NCBI GenBank assembly: GCA_043743145.1
Contig: JAYTXC010000221.1
Span: 1-13,710, forward strand
Direction of reading: 5' to 3'
Length of the DNA stretch: 13,710 nucleotides
Source: JANYGA01 sp043743145
GTDB taxonomy: Bacteria; Vulcanimicrobiota; Vulcanimicrobiia; Vulcanimicrobiales; Vulcanimicrobiaceae
The position numbers were made by a program, and so were the translations under genes. Positions within the stretch are counted from its first letter, which is position 1. Every line of letters starts with the position of its first letter. A model generated the notes under the pieces. It was not told where the DNA came from, searched no databases, and saw nothing but the letters and a program-made list of their open reading frames with translations. This document shows, piece by piece, positions 1-7,211 of the stretch.

Positions 1-717
1 CTGTATCGATCGAAGATCGCGGGCCCGCGACCGACGATCATCACGATCTACGGTGGTGCGTGGCTCTTTGGCAAACGCGCCGACAATACAAGCATCGATC
101 GGGCGCTCGCCGCACGTGGCTTCACGGCGATCTCCGTCGACTACCGACACGCACCGAAATATCGTTTTCCAACCGAACCGAACGATATCGAAGATGCCAT
201 TGCGACGATTGCGAAACATGCGCGTGCGTGGGGCGTCGATCCCGATCGCGTCGCGCTCTTCGGCCGTAGCGCCGGTGCCGAACTCGCGTTGCTCGCCGCA
301 TATGCGCCCGAACCCGTGCGCGTTCGCGCCGTCGTTGCGTACTACGCTCCGACCGATCTCGTCGATGGGTATCGCATTACGCCAAATCCCGATCCCGCTA
401 ACGTGCGGCGCATCTTACTCGCGTATCTGGGCTCGCAGCCCGAGGGCCGGATGGCGGCGTACCGCGCGGCGTCTCCCGTTGCGCACGTCCGGGCGGGGTT
501 ACCCCCGACGTACCTCATCATCGGTTTACGCGACGCGCTGGTGCGACCGGAGCAACAGCGCGAATTGCGCGACGCGCTCCGCGCGCACGGCGATGCGGTC
601 GCCGCGATCGAGCTTCCGTGGAGTAATCACGCCTTCGACACGCTCCCCGGCGGCCTCGGTGGCACGCTTGCGACGCAGACGACAGATCGTTTTTTGCACG
701 CAACGCTCGAGAGATAA
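1..717 (+). CDS. Alpha/beta-hydrolase (carboxylesterase/lipase-like), 5' end missing
   Basis: This is the C-terminal 238 residues of an alpha/beta-hydrolase; the reading frame is already open at base 1, so the start lies outside the window. Seen (fragment numbering): an oxyanion-hole motif YGGAW near residues 18-22, a nucleophile elbow G-R-S-A-G with Ser90, a likely acid Asp178 in the G-L-R-D segment, and a catalytic His210 in S-N-H-A-F-D. The order and spacing match the HSL/BD-FAE type of esterase, which hydrolyses small esters or acylated substrates. Two motif positions are unusual: Tyr replaces His in the usual HGG, and Arg sits before the nucleophile where Asp is common. The natural substrate cannot be told from sequence. 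It ends in TAA and converges on the next gene with a 60-bp gap that holds no convincing terminator. Confidence 0.88.
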   Translation: MYRSKIAGPRPTIITIYGGAWLFGKRADNTSIDRALAARGFTAISVDYRHAPKYRFPTEPNDIEDAIATIAKHARAWGVDPDRVALFGRSAGAELALLAAYAPEPVRVRAVVAYYAPTDLVDGYRITPNPDPANVRRILLAYLGSQPEGRMAAYRAASPVAHVRAGLPPTYLIIGLRDALVRPEQQRELRDALRAHGDAVAAIELPWSNHAFDTLPGGLGGTLATQTTDRFLHATLER

Positions 718-777
718 ATACGTGTGCACTCGAACGGTACGGTTCTGAGAACGATCACCGCAGACGTCACAGATCCG

Positions 778-1728
778 CTAAAGCGCGACGGCCGCGAGCA
801 ACGGCTCGCCGCGTAATCCGGCGACGGCGTTTGCGATACACATGCGCGCCATCGCCATGCGTGTTTCGACCGATCCCGTGCCGATGTGCGGCGTGATCGA
901 AAACGTCGGCAATGCCAGGAGTGGATGATCCGCACCGATCGGTTCGGGATCGAGCACGTCGACGGCGGCACCGGCAAGCCGACCGCTCGCGAGCGCATCG
1001 TGAAGTGCTTGCGTATCGACGAGACCGCCGCGCGCGGCGTTAACGAGATAGGCACTCGGCTTCATCTTCGCAAGCGCGGCAGCGTCGATGATGCGACGCG
1101 TCTGCGGTGAGAGCGGTGCGAGGATGCAGAGGCAATCGGCGGTCGCGAGAAGCTCGTCGAACGTGCAAAAGGTCGCATCCGGTGCGTCGTCGCGCCGATT
1201 CCGATTGGCATAGGCAATCTTCATGTTGCTCGCACGCGCGCGGCGCGCAACCGACATACCGATCGCGCCCATGCCCAAAATGCCGAGCGTCTTTCCCGCA
1301 AGATCGTTTCCGAGAACATCCATGCCACCCGTCCATTTTCCGGCGCGCACGTAACGATCGCCCGAAAACATGCGCCGCATGACGCCGAGGATGAGGCCGA
1401 ACGTGATGTCCGCCGTCGCTTCGACGACGACGCCCGGTGTGTGGCCGAGCGGAATGCCGCGTTCGCGCAGTGCCGCAAGATCGATATTATCGTATCCGAC
1501 GGCGACGGTGGAAACGACGCGTAAATGCGGCGCAGCGTCGATCACGGCCCGCGTGATGGGCGCGAAAGGATGGCAGAGCAGGGCGACTTTATCGGCGATC
1601 GCGGCGAGCATTTCGGCTTCGAGATCCTGGCGTGGCGCGCGCTCGACCGTTACGCCGATTGCTTGGAGTGGCTCGAGCAAGGGGGGTGGGCAATCCCACG
1701 TGATGAGAGCGCGCGATGAATCCGACAT
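778..1728 (-). CDS. D-2-hydroxyacid dehydrogenase (glyoxylate/hydroxypyruvate reductase-like)
   Basis: A 316-residue NAD(P)-dependent D-2-hydroxyacid dehydrogenase, the usual family length. These cytosolic dimers reduce 2-keto acids such as glyoxylate, hydroxypyruvate or 2-ketogluconate. Seen: a dinucleotide-binding G-M-G-A-I-G at residues 152-157, and the catalytic triad Arg233 (N-A-A-R-G-G), Glu262 (D-P-E-P) and His281 (T-P-H-I-G). After the second Rossmann strand the sequence is A-N-R-N-R-R without the Asp that marks NAD enzymes; I infer NADPH preference. The ATG at 1728 is chosen because a GGAAG ribosome site (complement of 1738-1742) lies 9 bases upstream. A GTG at 1767 is in frame but adds an unconserved 13-residue leader and would crowd the divergent DAHP synthase gene. 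The exact substrate is not resolved. Confidence 0.93.
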   Translation of the reverse strand: MSDSSRALITWDCPPPLLEPLQAIGVTVERAPRQDLEAEMLAAIADKVALLCHPFAPITRAVIDAAPHLRVVSTVAVGYDNIDLAALRERGIPLGHTPGVVVEATADITFGLILGVMRRMFSGDRYVRAGKWTGGMDVLGNDLAGKTLGILGMGAIGMSVARRARASNMKIAYANRNRRDDAPDATFCTFDELLATADCLCILAPLSPQTRRIIDAAALAKMKPSAYLVNAARGGLVDTQALHDALASGRLAGAAVDVLDPEPIGADHPLLALPTFSITPHIGTGSVETRMAMARMCIANAVAGLRGEPLLAAVAL

Positions 1729-1808
1729 TTGTACGAACTTCCGGTCGGCAGTCCCACGACCATGCACGACGGGGTTTGATCGCGTGGGCCCGGAACTTTA
1801 CGGCCGTT

Positions 1809-2867
1809 GTGACCTTCACTCAAACCGACGACCTCCGCATCGCTGAAATAAAAGAGCTCGCACCACCGCGTCATCTCCTCGATGCATTACCGTGTTCGGA
1901 ACGTGCCGCCGGGGTCGTGACGAGCGCCAGGCGGGCGACGCACGACATTCTGCACGGCGCGGACGATCGGCTCGTCGTCGTCATCGGGCCGTGTTCGATT
2001 CACGATACGGCAGCGGCCCTCGCATATGCGCGCGGCCTCCTCGCGCAGCGCGAGCGCTTGAGCGATGCGCTCGAGATCGTCATGCGCGTGTATTTCGAAA
2101 AGCCGCGCACCACGGTCGGCTGGAAAGGCCTCATCAACGATCCGCATCTCGACGGCAGTTTCGCGATCAACGACGGCCTGCGCGTTGCACGCGGTCTCTT
2201 GCTCGAAATCAACGAACTCGGGTTGCCCGCAGGATGTGAATTCCTCGATACGATCACGCCGCAATATCTTGCGGATCTCGTCGCGTGGGGCGCGATTGGC
2301 GCGCGCACGACCGAAAGCCAGATCCACCGCGAACTCGCCTCGGGACTGTCGTGCCCGGTTGGCTTCAAAAACGGGACCGATGGAAATATCAAAATCGCCC
2401 TCGATGCGATCGCGGCCGCAAATCACACCCACCATTTTCTCTCGGTCACCAAAGACGGGCGCTCGGCGATCGTCTCGACGACGGGGAACGACGACGCGCA
2501 CCTCATTTTGCGCGGCGGCGTCACCCCGAATTACGACGCTGCCTCGGTCGCCAGCGTGACGACGGCGTTGCGCGATGCCGAAGTGCCGACCGGGCTCATG
2601 ATCGATGCGAGCCACGGAAATTCGAGTAAGAAGCACGCGAATCAAATTCCGGTCGCGCACGATATCGCGGCGCAAATCGCGGGTGGCAATCGCACGATTT
2701 GCGGCGTGATGATCGAATCGCACCTCGTCGAAGGCCGACAAAACCTCGTTCCCCATACCGAGCTGACGTACGGCCAGAGTATCACCGATGCGTGCATCGG
2801 TTGGCCCGACTCGATCGGCGTCCTCGACGCGCTCGCCGACGCCGTACGTACGCGCCGTCGCGGATGA
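1809..2867 (+). CDS. aroG: 3-deoxy-7-phosphoheptulonate (DAHP) synthase, type I, E. coli AroG-like
   Basis: Catalyses the first committed step of the shikimate pathway, joining phosphoenolpyruvate and erythrose 4-phosphate. With the GTG start at 1809 it has 352 residues, close to the 350 of E. coli AroG, and begins T-F-T-Q-T-D-D-L-R-I as that family does. All four metal ligands are visible: Cys62 (G-P-C-S-I-H-D), His269 (D-A-S-H-G-N-S-S-K), Glu303 (I-E-S-H-L-V-E-G) and Asp327 (T-D-A-C-I-G-W). The nearly invariant G-F-K-N-G-T-D-G loop is intact. An ATG at 1716 is in frame but gives a 31-residue leader unlike the family and runs into the divergent dehydrogenase gene. Which aromatic amino acid inhibits it cannot be told. 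It overlaps the next gene by ATGA, so the two are probably translationally coupled. Confidence 0.96.
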   Translation: MTFTQTDDLRIAEIKELAPPRHLLDALPCSERAAGVVTSARRATHDILHGADDRLVVVIGPCSIHDTAAALAYARGLLAQRERLSDALEIVMRVYFEKPRTTVGWKGLINDPHLDGSFAINDGLRVARGLLLEINELGLPAGCEFLDTITPQYLADLVAWGAIGARTTESQIHRELASGLSCPVGFKNGTDGNIKIALDAIAAANHTHHFLSVTKDGRSAIVSTTGNDDAHLILRGGVTPNYDAASVASVTTALRDAEVPTGLMIDASHGNSSKKHANQIPVAHDIAAQIAGGNRTICGVMIESHLVEGRQNLVPHTELTYGQSITDACIGWPDSIGVLDALADAVRTRRRG

Positions 2868-3445
2868 ACGCACGCTTCGGGCCCGGCATCGATGTTTCGC
2901 GCGCGGCCTACGTCCACGAGAGCGTCGTGCTCTACGGCAAGATGCGCGTCGCCGAGGGCGTCTCGATTTGGCCCAACGTCGTCGCGCGCGCCGAGACGCA
3001 AGAGATCGTCATCGGTGCGTACACGAATCTTCAAGATTTCGTGATGGTGCACGTCGGCTACACCGCGCCCACGATCGTCGGCGCGCACTGCTCGGTCACG
3101 CATCGCGTCACGCTTCATGGCTGTACCGTCGGTGATAATTGTTTGATCGGCATCGGTGCGACGCTCATGGATGGCTGCGTGATCGGTGAGAATTCGATCG
3201 TCGCAGGCCACACGATCGTTGGCGAAGGCGTCGTCGTACCACCGCATTCGATCGTCGCGGGCGTGCCAGGCAAAGTCCTGAAAACGCGCGATAACTTTAT
3301 CGCCAATCGTCTTAATGCGTGGATGTACTATCGCAATGCACTCGCCTATGCGGCGGGCGATCATCGTGCGTGGGCGGATCCTGCGGCGCTCGCCGCGTTC
3401 GCCGAAGAAGAAACACGGTTGCGCGCCGAGCGCGGCGCGACATAA
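2864..3445 (+). CDS. Gamma-class carbonic anhydrase family protein (left-handed beta-helix)
   Basis: A 193-residue protein with hexapeptide-like repeats of the YrdA/PaaY/gamma-carbonic anhydrase group, trimeric left-handed beta-helices that bind Zn or Fe. The three expected metal ligands are present: His63 (M-V-H-V), His80 (T-H-R-V) and His85 (L-H-G). Arg42 and the Gln57-Asp58 pair of the active site are also present, but the usual R-G-D reads R-A-E (residues 42-44). After the helix comes an alpha-helical tail (about 150-193) rich in Ala and Arg. The ATG at 2864 overlaps the aroG stop as ATGA; longer in-frame starts lie inside aroG. It probably handles CO2/bicarbonate or has an uncharacterised metal-dependent role; many family members lack measurable carbonic anhydrase activity. 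The next gene starts 3 bases after its stop. Confidence 0.9.
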   Translation: MNARFGPGIDVSRAAYVHESVVLYGKMRVAEGVSIWPNVVARAETQEIVIGAYTNLQDFVMVHVGYTAPTIVGAHCSVTHRVTLHGCTVGDNCLIGIGATLMDGCVIGENSIVAGHTIVGEGVVVPPHSIVAGVPGKVLKTRDNFIANRLNAWMYYRNALAYAAGDHRAWADPAALAAFAEEETRLRAERGAT

Positions 3446-3447
3446 CG

Positions 3448-4812
3448 ATGCGCAACGAGCTCACGCGGATGCTCGACGTGCGCTATCCGATTCTCAACGC
3501 GCCGATGACACCGTATGCCGGCGGCTCGCTCGCGCGGGCCGTGAGCGACGCGGGCGGTTTCGGGATGCTCGGTTTCGATGAAGGCGAGACGACGGAGAGC
3601 ATTGCGGAGCAACTCGCCATCTTGCGCGCCGGTGACTTACCCGTGCACTTCGGCATCGGGCTCGTGTGCTGGGTGCTCGACCTTCGGCCCGAACTCGTCG
3701 ATCTCGCGATCGCGGCGAACCCCGCATTCGTGTCGATCTCGTTCGGGGATCCCGCGCCGTACGTCCGGCGCTTTCACGGTTCGGGGATTCTCGTCGGTGC
3801 GCAGGTGCAATCGCGCGCGTGGGCACGAACGGCGCTCGCGGCGGGTGTCGATATCCTCACGGCGCAAGGCACGGAGGCGGGTGGCCATACGGGTTCGGTC
3901 GGAACGTTGCCGCTCTTGCAGATCGTGCTCGAGATGGCGGGCGACGTCCCGGTGATTGCGGCCGGCGGAATCGCGACGGGACGCGGGCTCGCCGCGGTGC
4001 TCGCGGCGGGCGCGAGTGGCGCATGGATCGGCACGCCGTTCCTCGTGGCGCGCGAAGCGCGCAGCAACGACGTCGCGCGCGAGCGCATCATGCGCAGCGA
4101 CGAAACACAAACGGTGCTCACGCGTGCCTTCGATCGCGTTTCGCAGAAAGCGTGGCCGACCGAATTTCCCGGTCGGGCATTGCGTAATGCGTTCACCGAC
4201 CGGTATCACGGGCGCGAAGGCGAGATCACGCCGTCGACCCGCGACGACTTCGAGGCTGCACGCGCGCGCCGAGATTACGATGTGGCGAATCTCTACGCGG
4301 GACAGACGGTCGGGCTCGTGGATGCGGTTGAACCTGCAGCGGTCATCGTCGCGCGGATCGTCTCCGAAGCGCAGACGCGCCTACCGGCCGCGCCGCGTAT
4401 CGCGAGTAGTGCCGATGAATTGGCCATCGACGAACTTACGGCGCGGTTTTTCAATACGCTTACAAATCGCGACGGCGTGATCCCGGACTTCGATCGGTTC
4501 GACGAACTCTTTATCCCCGAAGCGACGATCATCAAGAATGTCGGTGGCACGCCGGTCGTAGACGATGTCGCAAGCTTTCTCGAGCCGCGGAAAACGATCC
4601 TCACCGACGGTACGTTACGCGAATTCTCGGAGTACGAAACGTCCGCGCAAACGCACGTGTACGGAAATATCGCGCAACGCTTTAGTCGCTATGAAAAAAA
4701 CTGGATCGCTTCGGGCGTCCGTGTCGAAGGTCGCGGCGCGAAGGCGACGCAGTTCGTCCGAACCCCACAAGGGTGGAAGATTTCATCGGTAGCGTGGGAC
4801 GACGACGCGTGA
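3448..4812 (+). CDS. Nitronate monooxygenase-like flavoprotein fused to a C-terminal NTF2/SnoaL-like domain
   Basis: A 454-residue two-domain protein. Residues 1 to about 315 form an FMN-dependent TIM barrel of the nitronate monooxygenase/2-nitropropane dioxygenase family. It has an N-terminal Y-P-I-L-N-A-P-M strand, the signature A-Q-G-T-E-A-G-G-H-T-G with the likely catalytic base His147, and FMN phosphate-binding stretches A-A-G-G-I-A-T-G (from residue 172) and G-A-W-I-G-T-P-F (from 191). After a short Pro/Ala linker, residues about 322-454 read as an NTF2-like/DUF4440-type domain (A-I-D-E-L opening, Q-R-F-S-R-Y-E, closing T-P-Q-G-W-K-I). Such domains are usually separate proteins, and the family normally ends near the first domain. 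There is no stop or frame change between the halves. The ATG at 3448 lies 2 bases after the previous stop, placing it in the aroG operon. The substrate is unknown. Confidence 0.88.
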   Translation: MRNELTRMLDVRYPILNAPMTPYAGGSLARAVSDAGGFGMLGFDEGETTESIAEQLAILRAGDLPVHFGIGLVCWVLDLRPELVDLAIAANPAFVSISFGDPAPYVRRFHGSGILVGAQVQSRAWARTALAAGVDILTAQGTEAGGHTGSVGTLPLLQIVLEMAGDVPVIAAGGIATGRGLAAVLAAGASGAWIGTPFLVAREARSNDVARERIMRSDETQTVLTRAFDRVSQKAWPTEFPGRALRNAFTDRYHGREGEITPSTRDDFEAARARRDYDVANLYAGQTVGLVDAVEPAAVIVARIVSEAQTRLPAAPRIASSADELAIDELTARFFNTLTNRDGVIPDFDRFDELFIPEATIIKNVGGTPVVDDVASFLEPRKTILTDGTLREFSEYETSAQTHVYGNIAQRFSRYEKNWIASGVRVEGRGAKATQFVRTPQGWKISSVAWDDDA

Positions 4813-4836
4813 TCGCGCCTCGCAACCGTGGCGCGA
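4813..4836. terminator. Candidate bidirectional hairpin in a convergent gap
   Basis: A perfect 7-bp GC-rich stem (TCGCGCC, 4813-4819, with GGCGCGA, 4830-4836) and a 10-base loop fill almost the whole 27-bp gap between the stops of two converging genes. No strong T-run follows on either strand, so it could be a weak or Rho-assisted terminator or only a 3'-end stabiliser. Confidence 0.4.
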
Positions 4837-4839
4837 GAT

Positions 4840-5349
4840 TTACTTCTCCGCGACGAGCTCCGAGATCGTGACGTTGAGTTCGTCGTCTTGCGAATCGCCG
4901 ACGATGGTCTTACGTAAACGCCCGTGGCGATCGAACACGAGTTGCGTGGGCCACGCGCTCACGCCGTATGCGTTCCAGATCGTAAACGAATTATCGATCG
5001 CGACGGGCCAGACGATGCCTTGGCTCTTGAGATTTTCCACGACGTTCGCGCGGTCTTTTTCGTATGGTGTCTCCGGGCTGTGGATACCGACGATCGTGAC
5101 GTCTTTCGAACGACGCGCATTGACCGCGCGAAGATTCGGCACGACGTTACGGCAGTTGTAACAGCCGAACGTGAAGACGTCGACGACGACGACTTTGCCG
5201 GCGAGTGATGCGGGCGATACGTGGCCGTTGAGCCATCCTTCCGAGGCCGCCAGAACGGGCGCGAGCGAGGGTTTGCTCTGCGCGCCGAGCGGTGTGGCCG
5301 GAAGCATCGCGACGGCGAGCGCGAGGGCGATCGAGGCGTACGTCTGCAT
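4840..5349 (-). CDS. Exported thioredoxin-like (TlpA/DipZ-type redoxin) protein
   Basis: A 169-residue protein with a signal peptide (hydrophobic A-L-A-L-A-V-A-M-L core, likely cleavage after about residue 23) and a thioredoxin fold. The redox motif is Cys63-Tyr-Asn-Cys66 in the F-T-F-G-C-Y-N-C-R context. It is followed by the G-I-H-S-P-E-T and A-I-W-N-A-Y-G segments typical of the thioredoxin domain of DipZ-like proteins, and by the cis-Pro loop A-W-P-T. It probably acts outside the cytoplasmic membrane as a thiol-disulfide exchanger or thiol peroxide/methionine sulfoxide partner; no CcdA-like electron donor is in view. The ATG at 5349 is chosen because it gives a proper signal peptide; the frame stays open upstream but only as a shadow of pabBC. 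It starts 4 bases after the pabBC stop, so both genes are likely co-transcribed. Confidence 0.92.
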   Translation of the reverse strand: MQTYASIALALAVAMLPATPLGAQSKPSLAPVLAASEGWLNGHVSPASLAGKVVVVDVFTFGCYNCRNVVPNLRAVNARRSKDVTIVGIHSPETPYEKDRANVVENLKSQGIVWPVAIDNSFTIWNAYGVSAWPTQLVFDRHGRLRKTIVGDSQDDELNVTISELVAEK

Positions 5350-5353
5350 GGCC

Positions 5354-7129
5354 CTATCGTATCGCAGAATCGTGCCGAGCCACGTAAGGATCCTTACGCG
5401 ACACGATCGCACGGACGGCGATGAGGCCGCGCGCAGAATTGCCGACGAAGAGCGTCGCCGCATCTTCGAGATCGCGCGCGACGAGTCGCATTTCACGCGC
5501 CCGACCCGAAGCCAGCAGCGATGCGCGCAAGATTCCCGCAAGGGCGCCCGCCGCGAGCGGCGGCGTCGCAAGCGTGCCGTCGCGCATCTCGATAAAGAGC
5601 GTCGTGCGCGATCCATCGGCAAGTTCGCCATGTTCGTTTGCGAGGAGCGCATCGAAATGGCCGTGGGCGCGGGCGTACGTGGAAGCGGCGTCGTAGGCGT
5701 CGCGCGCGGTCGTCTTGTGTGCGAGCGCCGGATCGCTCGACCGTACGCGAATGGGTGAGAGCGCGATCGTCGGATCGCGTAATGGGTCGACGAGCTCGCG
5801 TTCGCTCGACGACAGCGTGCCATCGGGACCGAGTTCGATTCGCACGAGTGCCGGTGCGAGACGCGTCGTGCGCCGGAGTGCTGCGAACAGCGCGGCGACG
5901 CGCGCATCGTCGTGCGGGATTCCGAGAGCGAAGGCACTGCGCGCGAGGCGCTCGCGATGCGCGTCTGCCAAGAGAAGTGTGCCACGGGGTTCGATGCGAA
6001 GCGTTTCGATGAGGCCGACGGCGCGCGCGTCGCTTGCGAAGACGCGTCGCTTCACGAGCACTTCGGCCCATTCCGCATCAGCCGTCGAATCGGCGACGAT
6101 CCCACCGCCGATGCGCACGGTGCCACGGCCCGTCGCGCAGTCGAGGTCGGCCGTGCGAATCGCGACACTCCATTGCCCGCGTCGTGGGCCGTCGCAGTAA
6201 CCGATCGTCCCCATCGCGATACCGCGCGGCGCACGTTCGCGTCGCGCGATTTCGTTCATGGCACTACGTTTGGGTGCACCCGTGATGCTGCCGCACGGAA
6301 AAAGTGCGGCGAAGATATCGCTCAGGCGCACGTCCTCGCGCAGCATGCCATCCAGTGTCGATGTCATCGTCGCAAACGTCGGATAGGCTTCCACTTCGAA
6401 GAGTGGCGCGACGTCGACGCGCTCGCAGATGCGGTGCAGATCGTTGCGCAAGAGATCGACGATCATCACGTGTTCGGCGCGATTCTTCAACGAGGCAAGC
6501 GCACTTGGGGCACCAGGCGTCGCGGTGCCCTTCATCGGTCGCGCGCGGACGTGCGCGCCGTCGATTTCGAAGAAGCGCTCGGGCGAGAGTGAGAGCAACG
6601 CGCGATTTCCATGGCGCACGTAGGCCGCATATGGGACATTCGCGCGTGCACGTAAACGCGAGAAGAGCCGCCGCGGATCGCCCGCATACGAAAACGCAAA
6701 GGGCACCGTGTAGTTGACTTGATAGACGTCACCCGCATGGAGCGCGCGCGCGATTGCGTCGAGGTCGTCGTGGTAGCGTCGTGCTTGAATCTGTGCCACG
6801 AGAGGCCCGAGCGTTTCGGCATGCGCTTCTTCGAGCTCGAGCGAGGGATCGTCATCGCGCGACGCGCTGCCCTTGGCGCCATCGCCCGCCGATGGCGCGT
6901 AGACGCCAAGGGCCAACAACGGCATCGCTCCGGTTACCGCTTTTGTCGCAACCGGCACGAACGCGGCGCCCGCTTCATAAGCGAGGTAGCCCGCGATGCA
7001 GTAGCCCTCGGCGAGCGCGGCATCGGCACGCACGAGCGCGGGCCCGACCTCATCGACGGTCTGCGCTTCCAAACACGCAAGCGGCTCAGCGAACCGGCGC
7101 GGCGCGGGGCCGTACCAACATACCTCCAT
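5354..7129 (-). CDS. pabB: Bifunctional aminodeoxychorismate synthase component I / aminodeoxychorismate lyase (PabB-PabC fusion)
   Basis: A 591-residue fusion for 4-aminobenzoate synthesis in the folate pathway. Residues about 110-365 are the chorismate-binding domain: S-L-S-P-E-R-F (180-186), R-P-M-K-G-T with Lys200, the nucleophile that separates PabB from anthranilate synthase (Ala there), L-L-R-N-D-L (226-231) and F-P-C-G-S-I-T-G-A-P-K (277-287). Residues about 370-591 are a fold-type IV PLP enzyme with the likely PLP lysine Lys472 in A-H-K-T-T. In the lyase half the usual Glu and Asn of the E-G-S-x-x-N motif read Asp505 and Thr510. Ammonia would come from a PabA glutaminase, not in this window. 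I prefer ATG 7129 (weak GAAG 9 bases upstream); a TTG at 7174 would add 15 unconserved residues. It lies divergent from ettA and upstream of the redoxin gene. Confidence 0.93.
   Translation of the reverse strand: MEVCWYGPAPRRFAEPLACLEAQTVDEVGPALVRADAALAEGYCIAGYLAYEAGAAFVPVATKAVTGAMPLLALGVYAPSAGDGAKGSASRDDDPSLELEEAHAETLGPLVAQIQARRYHDDLDAIARALHAGDVYQVNYTVPFAFSYAGDPRRLFSRLRARANVPYAAYVRHGNRALLSLSPERFFEIDGAHVRARPMKGTATPGAPSALASLKNRAEHVMIVDLLRNDLHRICERVDVAPLFEVEAYPTFATMTSTLDGMLREDVRLSDIFAALFPCGSITGAPKRSAMNEIARRERAPRGIAMGTIGYCDGPRRGQWSVAIRTADLDCATGRGTVRIGGGIVADSTADAEWAEVLVKRRVFASDARAVGLIETLRIEPRGTLLLADAHRERLARSAFALGIPHDDARVAALFAALRRTTRLAPALVRIELGPDGTLSSSERELVDPLRDPTIALSPIRVRSSDPALAHKTTARDAYDAASTYARAHGHFDALLANEHGELADGSRTTLFIEMRDGTLATPPLAAGALAGILRASLLASGRAREMRLVARDLEDAATLFVGNSARGLIAVRAIVSRKDPYVARHDSAIR
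5383..5398. repeat. Perfect 16-bp palindrome inside the 3' end of pabBC
   Basis: CGTAAGGATCCTTACG reads the same on both strands. It lies within the last codons of pabBC, 34 bp upstream of the redoxin start codon. It could be an operator for the redoxin gene or an mRNA hairpin in the junction, or chance. No second copy was noticed. Confidence 0.5.
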
Positions 7130-7154
7130 CGCTGCGGTCTTCGCGGCCGAGGGT

Positions 7155-7170
7155 CCGCGCGCTTGCGCGG
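7155..7170. other. Short GC hairpin in the pabBC/ettA divergent gap
   Basis: CCGCGC (7155-7160), loop GCTT and GCGCGG (7165-7170) form a perfect 6-bp stem in the 82-bp gap between the divergent pabBC and ettA starts. It may sit in the leader of either transcript. No clear sigma-70 boxes were recognised around it. Confidence 0.3.
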
Positions 7171-7211
7171 GCAAAGGTCATCGGCTCGCCCCTGACCCGT
7201 AAGGAACCCGG

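Noticed and set aside
53..748. 231-codon plus-strand frame overlapping the partial hydrolase
   Set aside because: Its translation is Arg/Ser-rich with no motif; the other frame carries a complete hydrolase triad.
742..752. Small inverted repeat GTTCT-G-AGAAC in the gap after the hydrolase
   Set aside because: A one-base loop with 5-bp arms and no T-run is not a credible terminator.
1792..1798. GGAACTT resembling an RpoE-type -35 box before aroG
   Set aside because: A -10 box at proper spacing would fall inside the coding region, after the GTG start.
1887..2873. Long minus-strand frame (328 codons) opposite aroG
   Set aside because: It mirrors a strongly conserved enzyme, its translation is Arg/Asp-rich without any domain, and long antisense frames are expected in GC-rich genes.
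5350..5985. N-terminal extension of the redoxin frame to a start at 5985
   Set aside because: The extension is an Arg/Ser-rich shadow of pabBC, while ATG 5349 gives a proper signal peptide.
7130..7174. TTG start giving 15 extra residues on PabBC
   Set aside because: The extra residues look unconserved and the purine-rich stretch upstream is spaced too far; ATG 7129 is preferred, though not proven.
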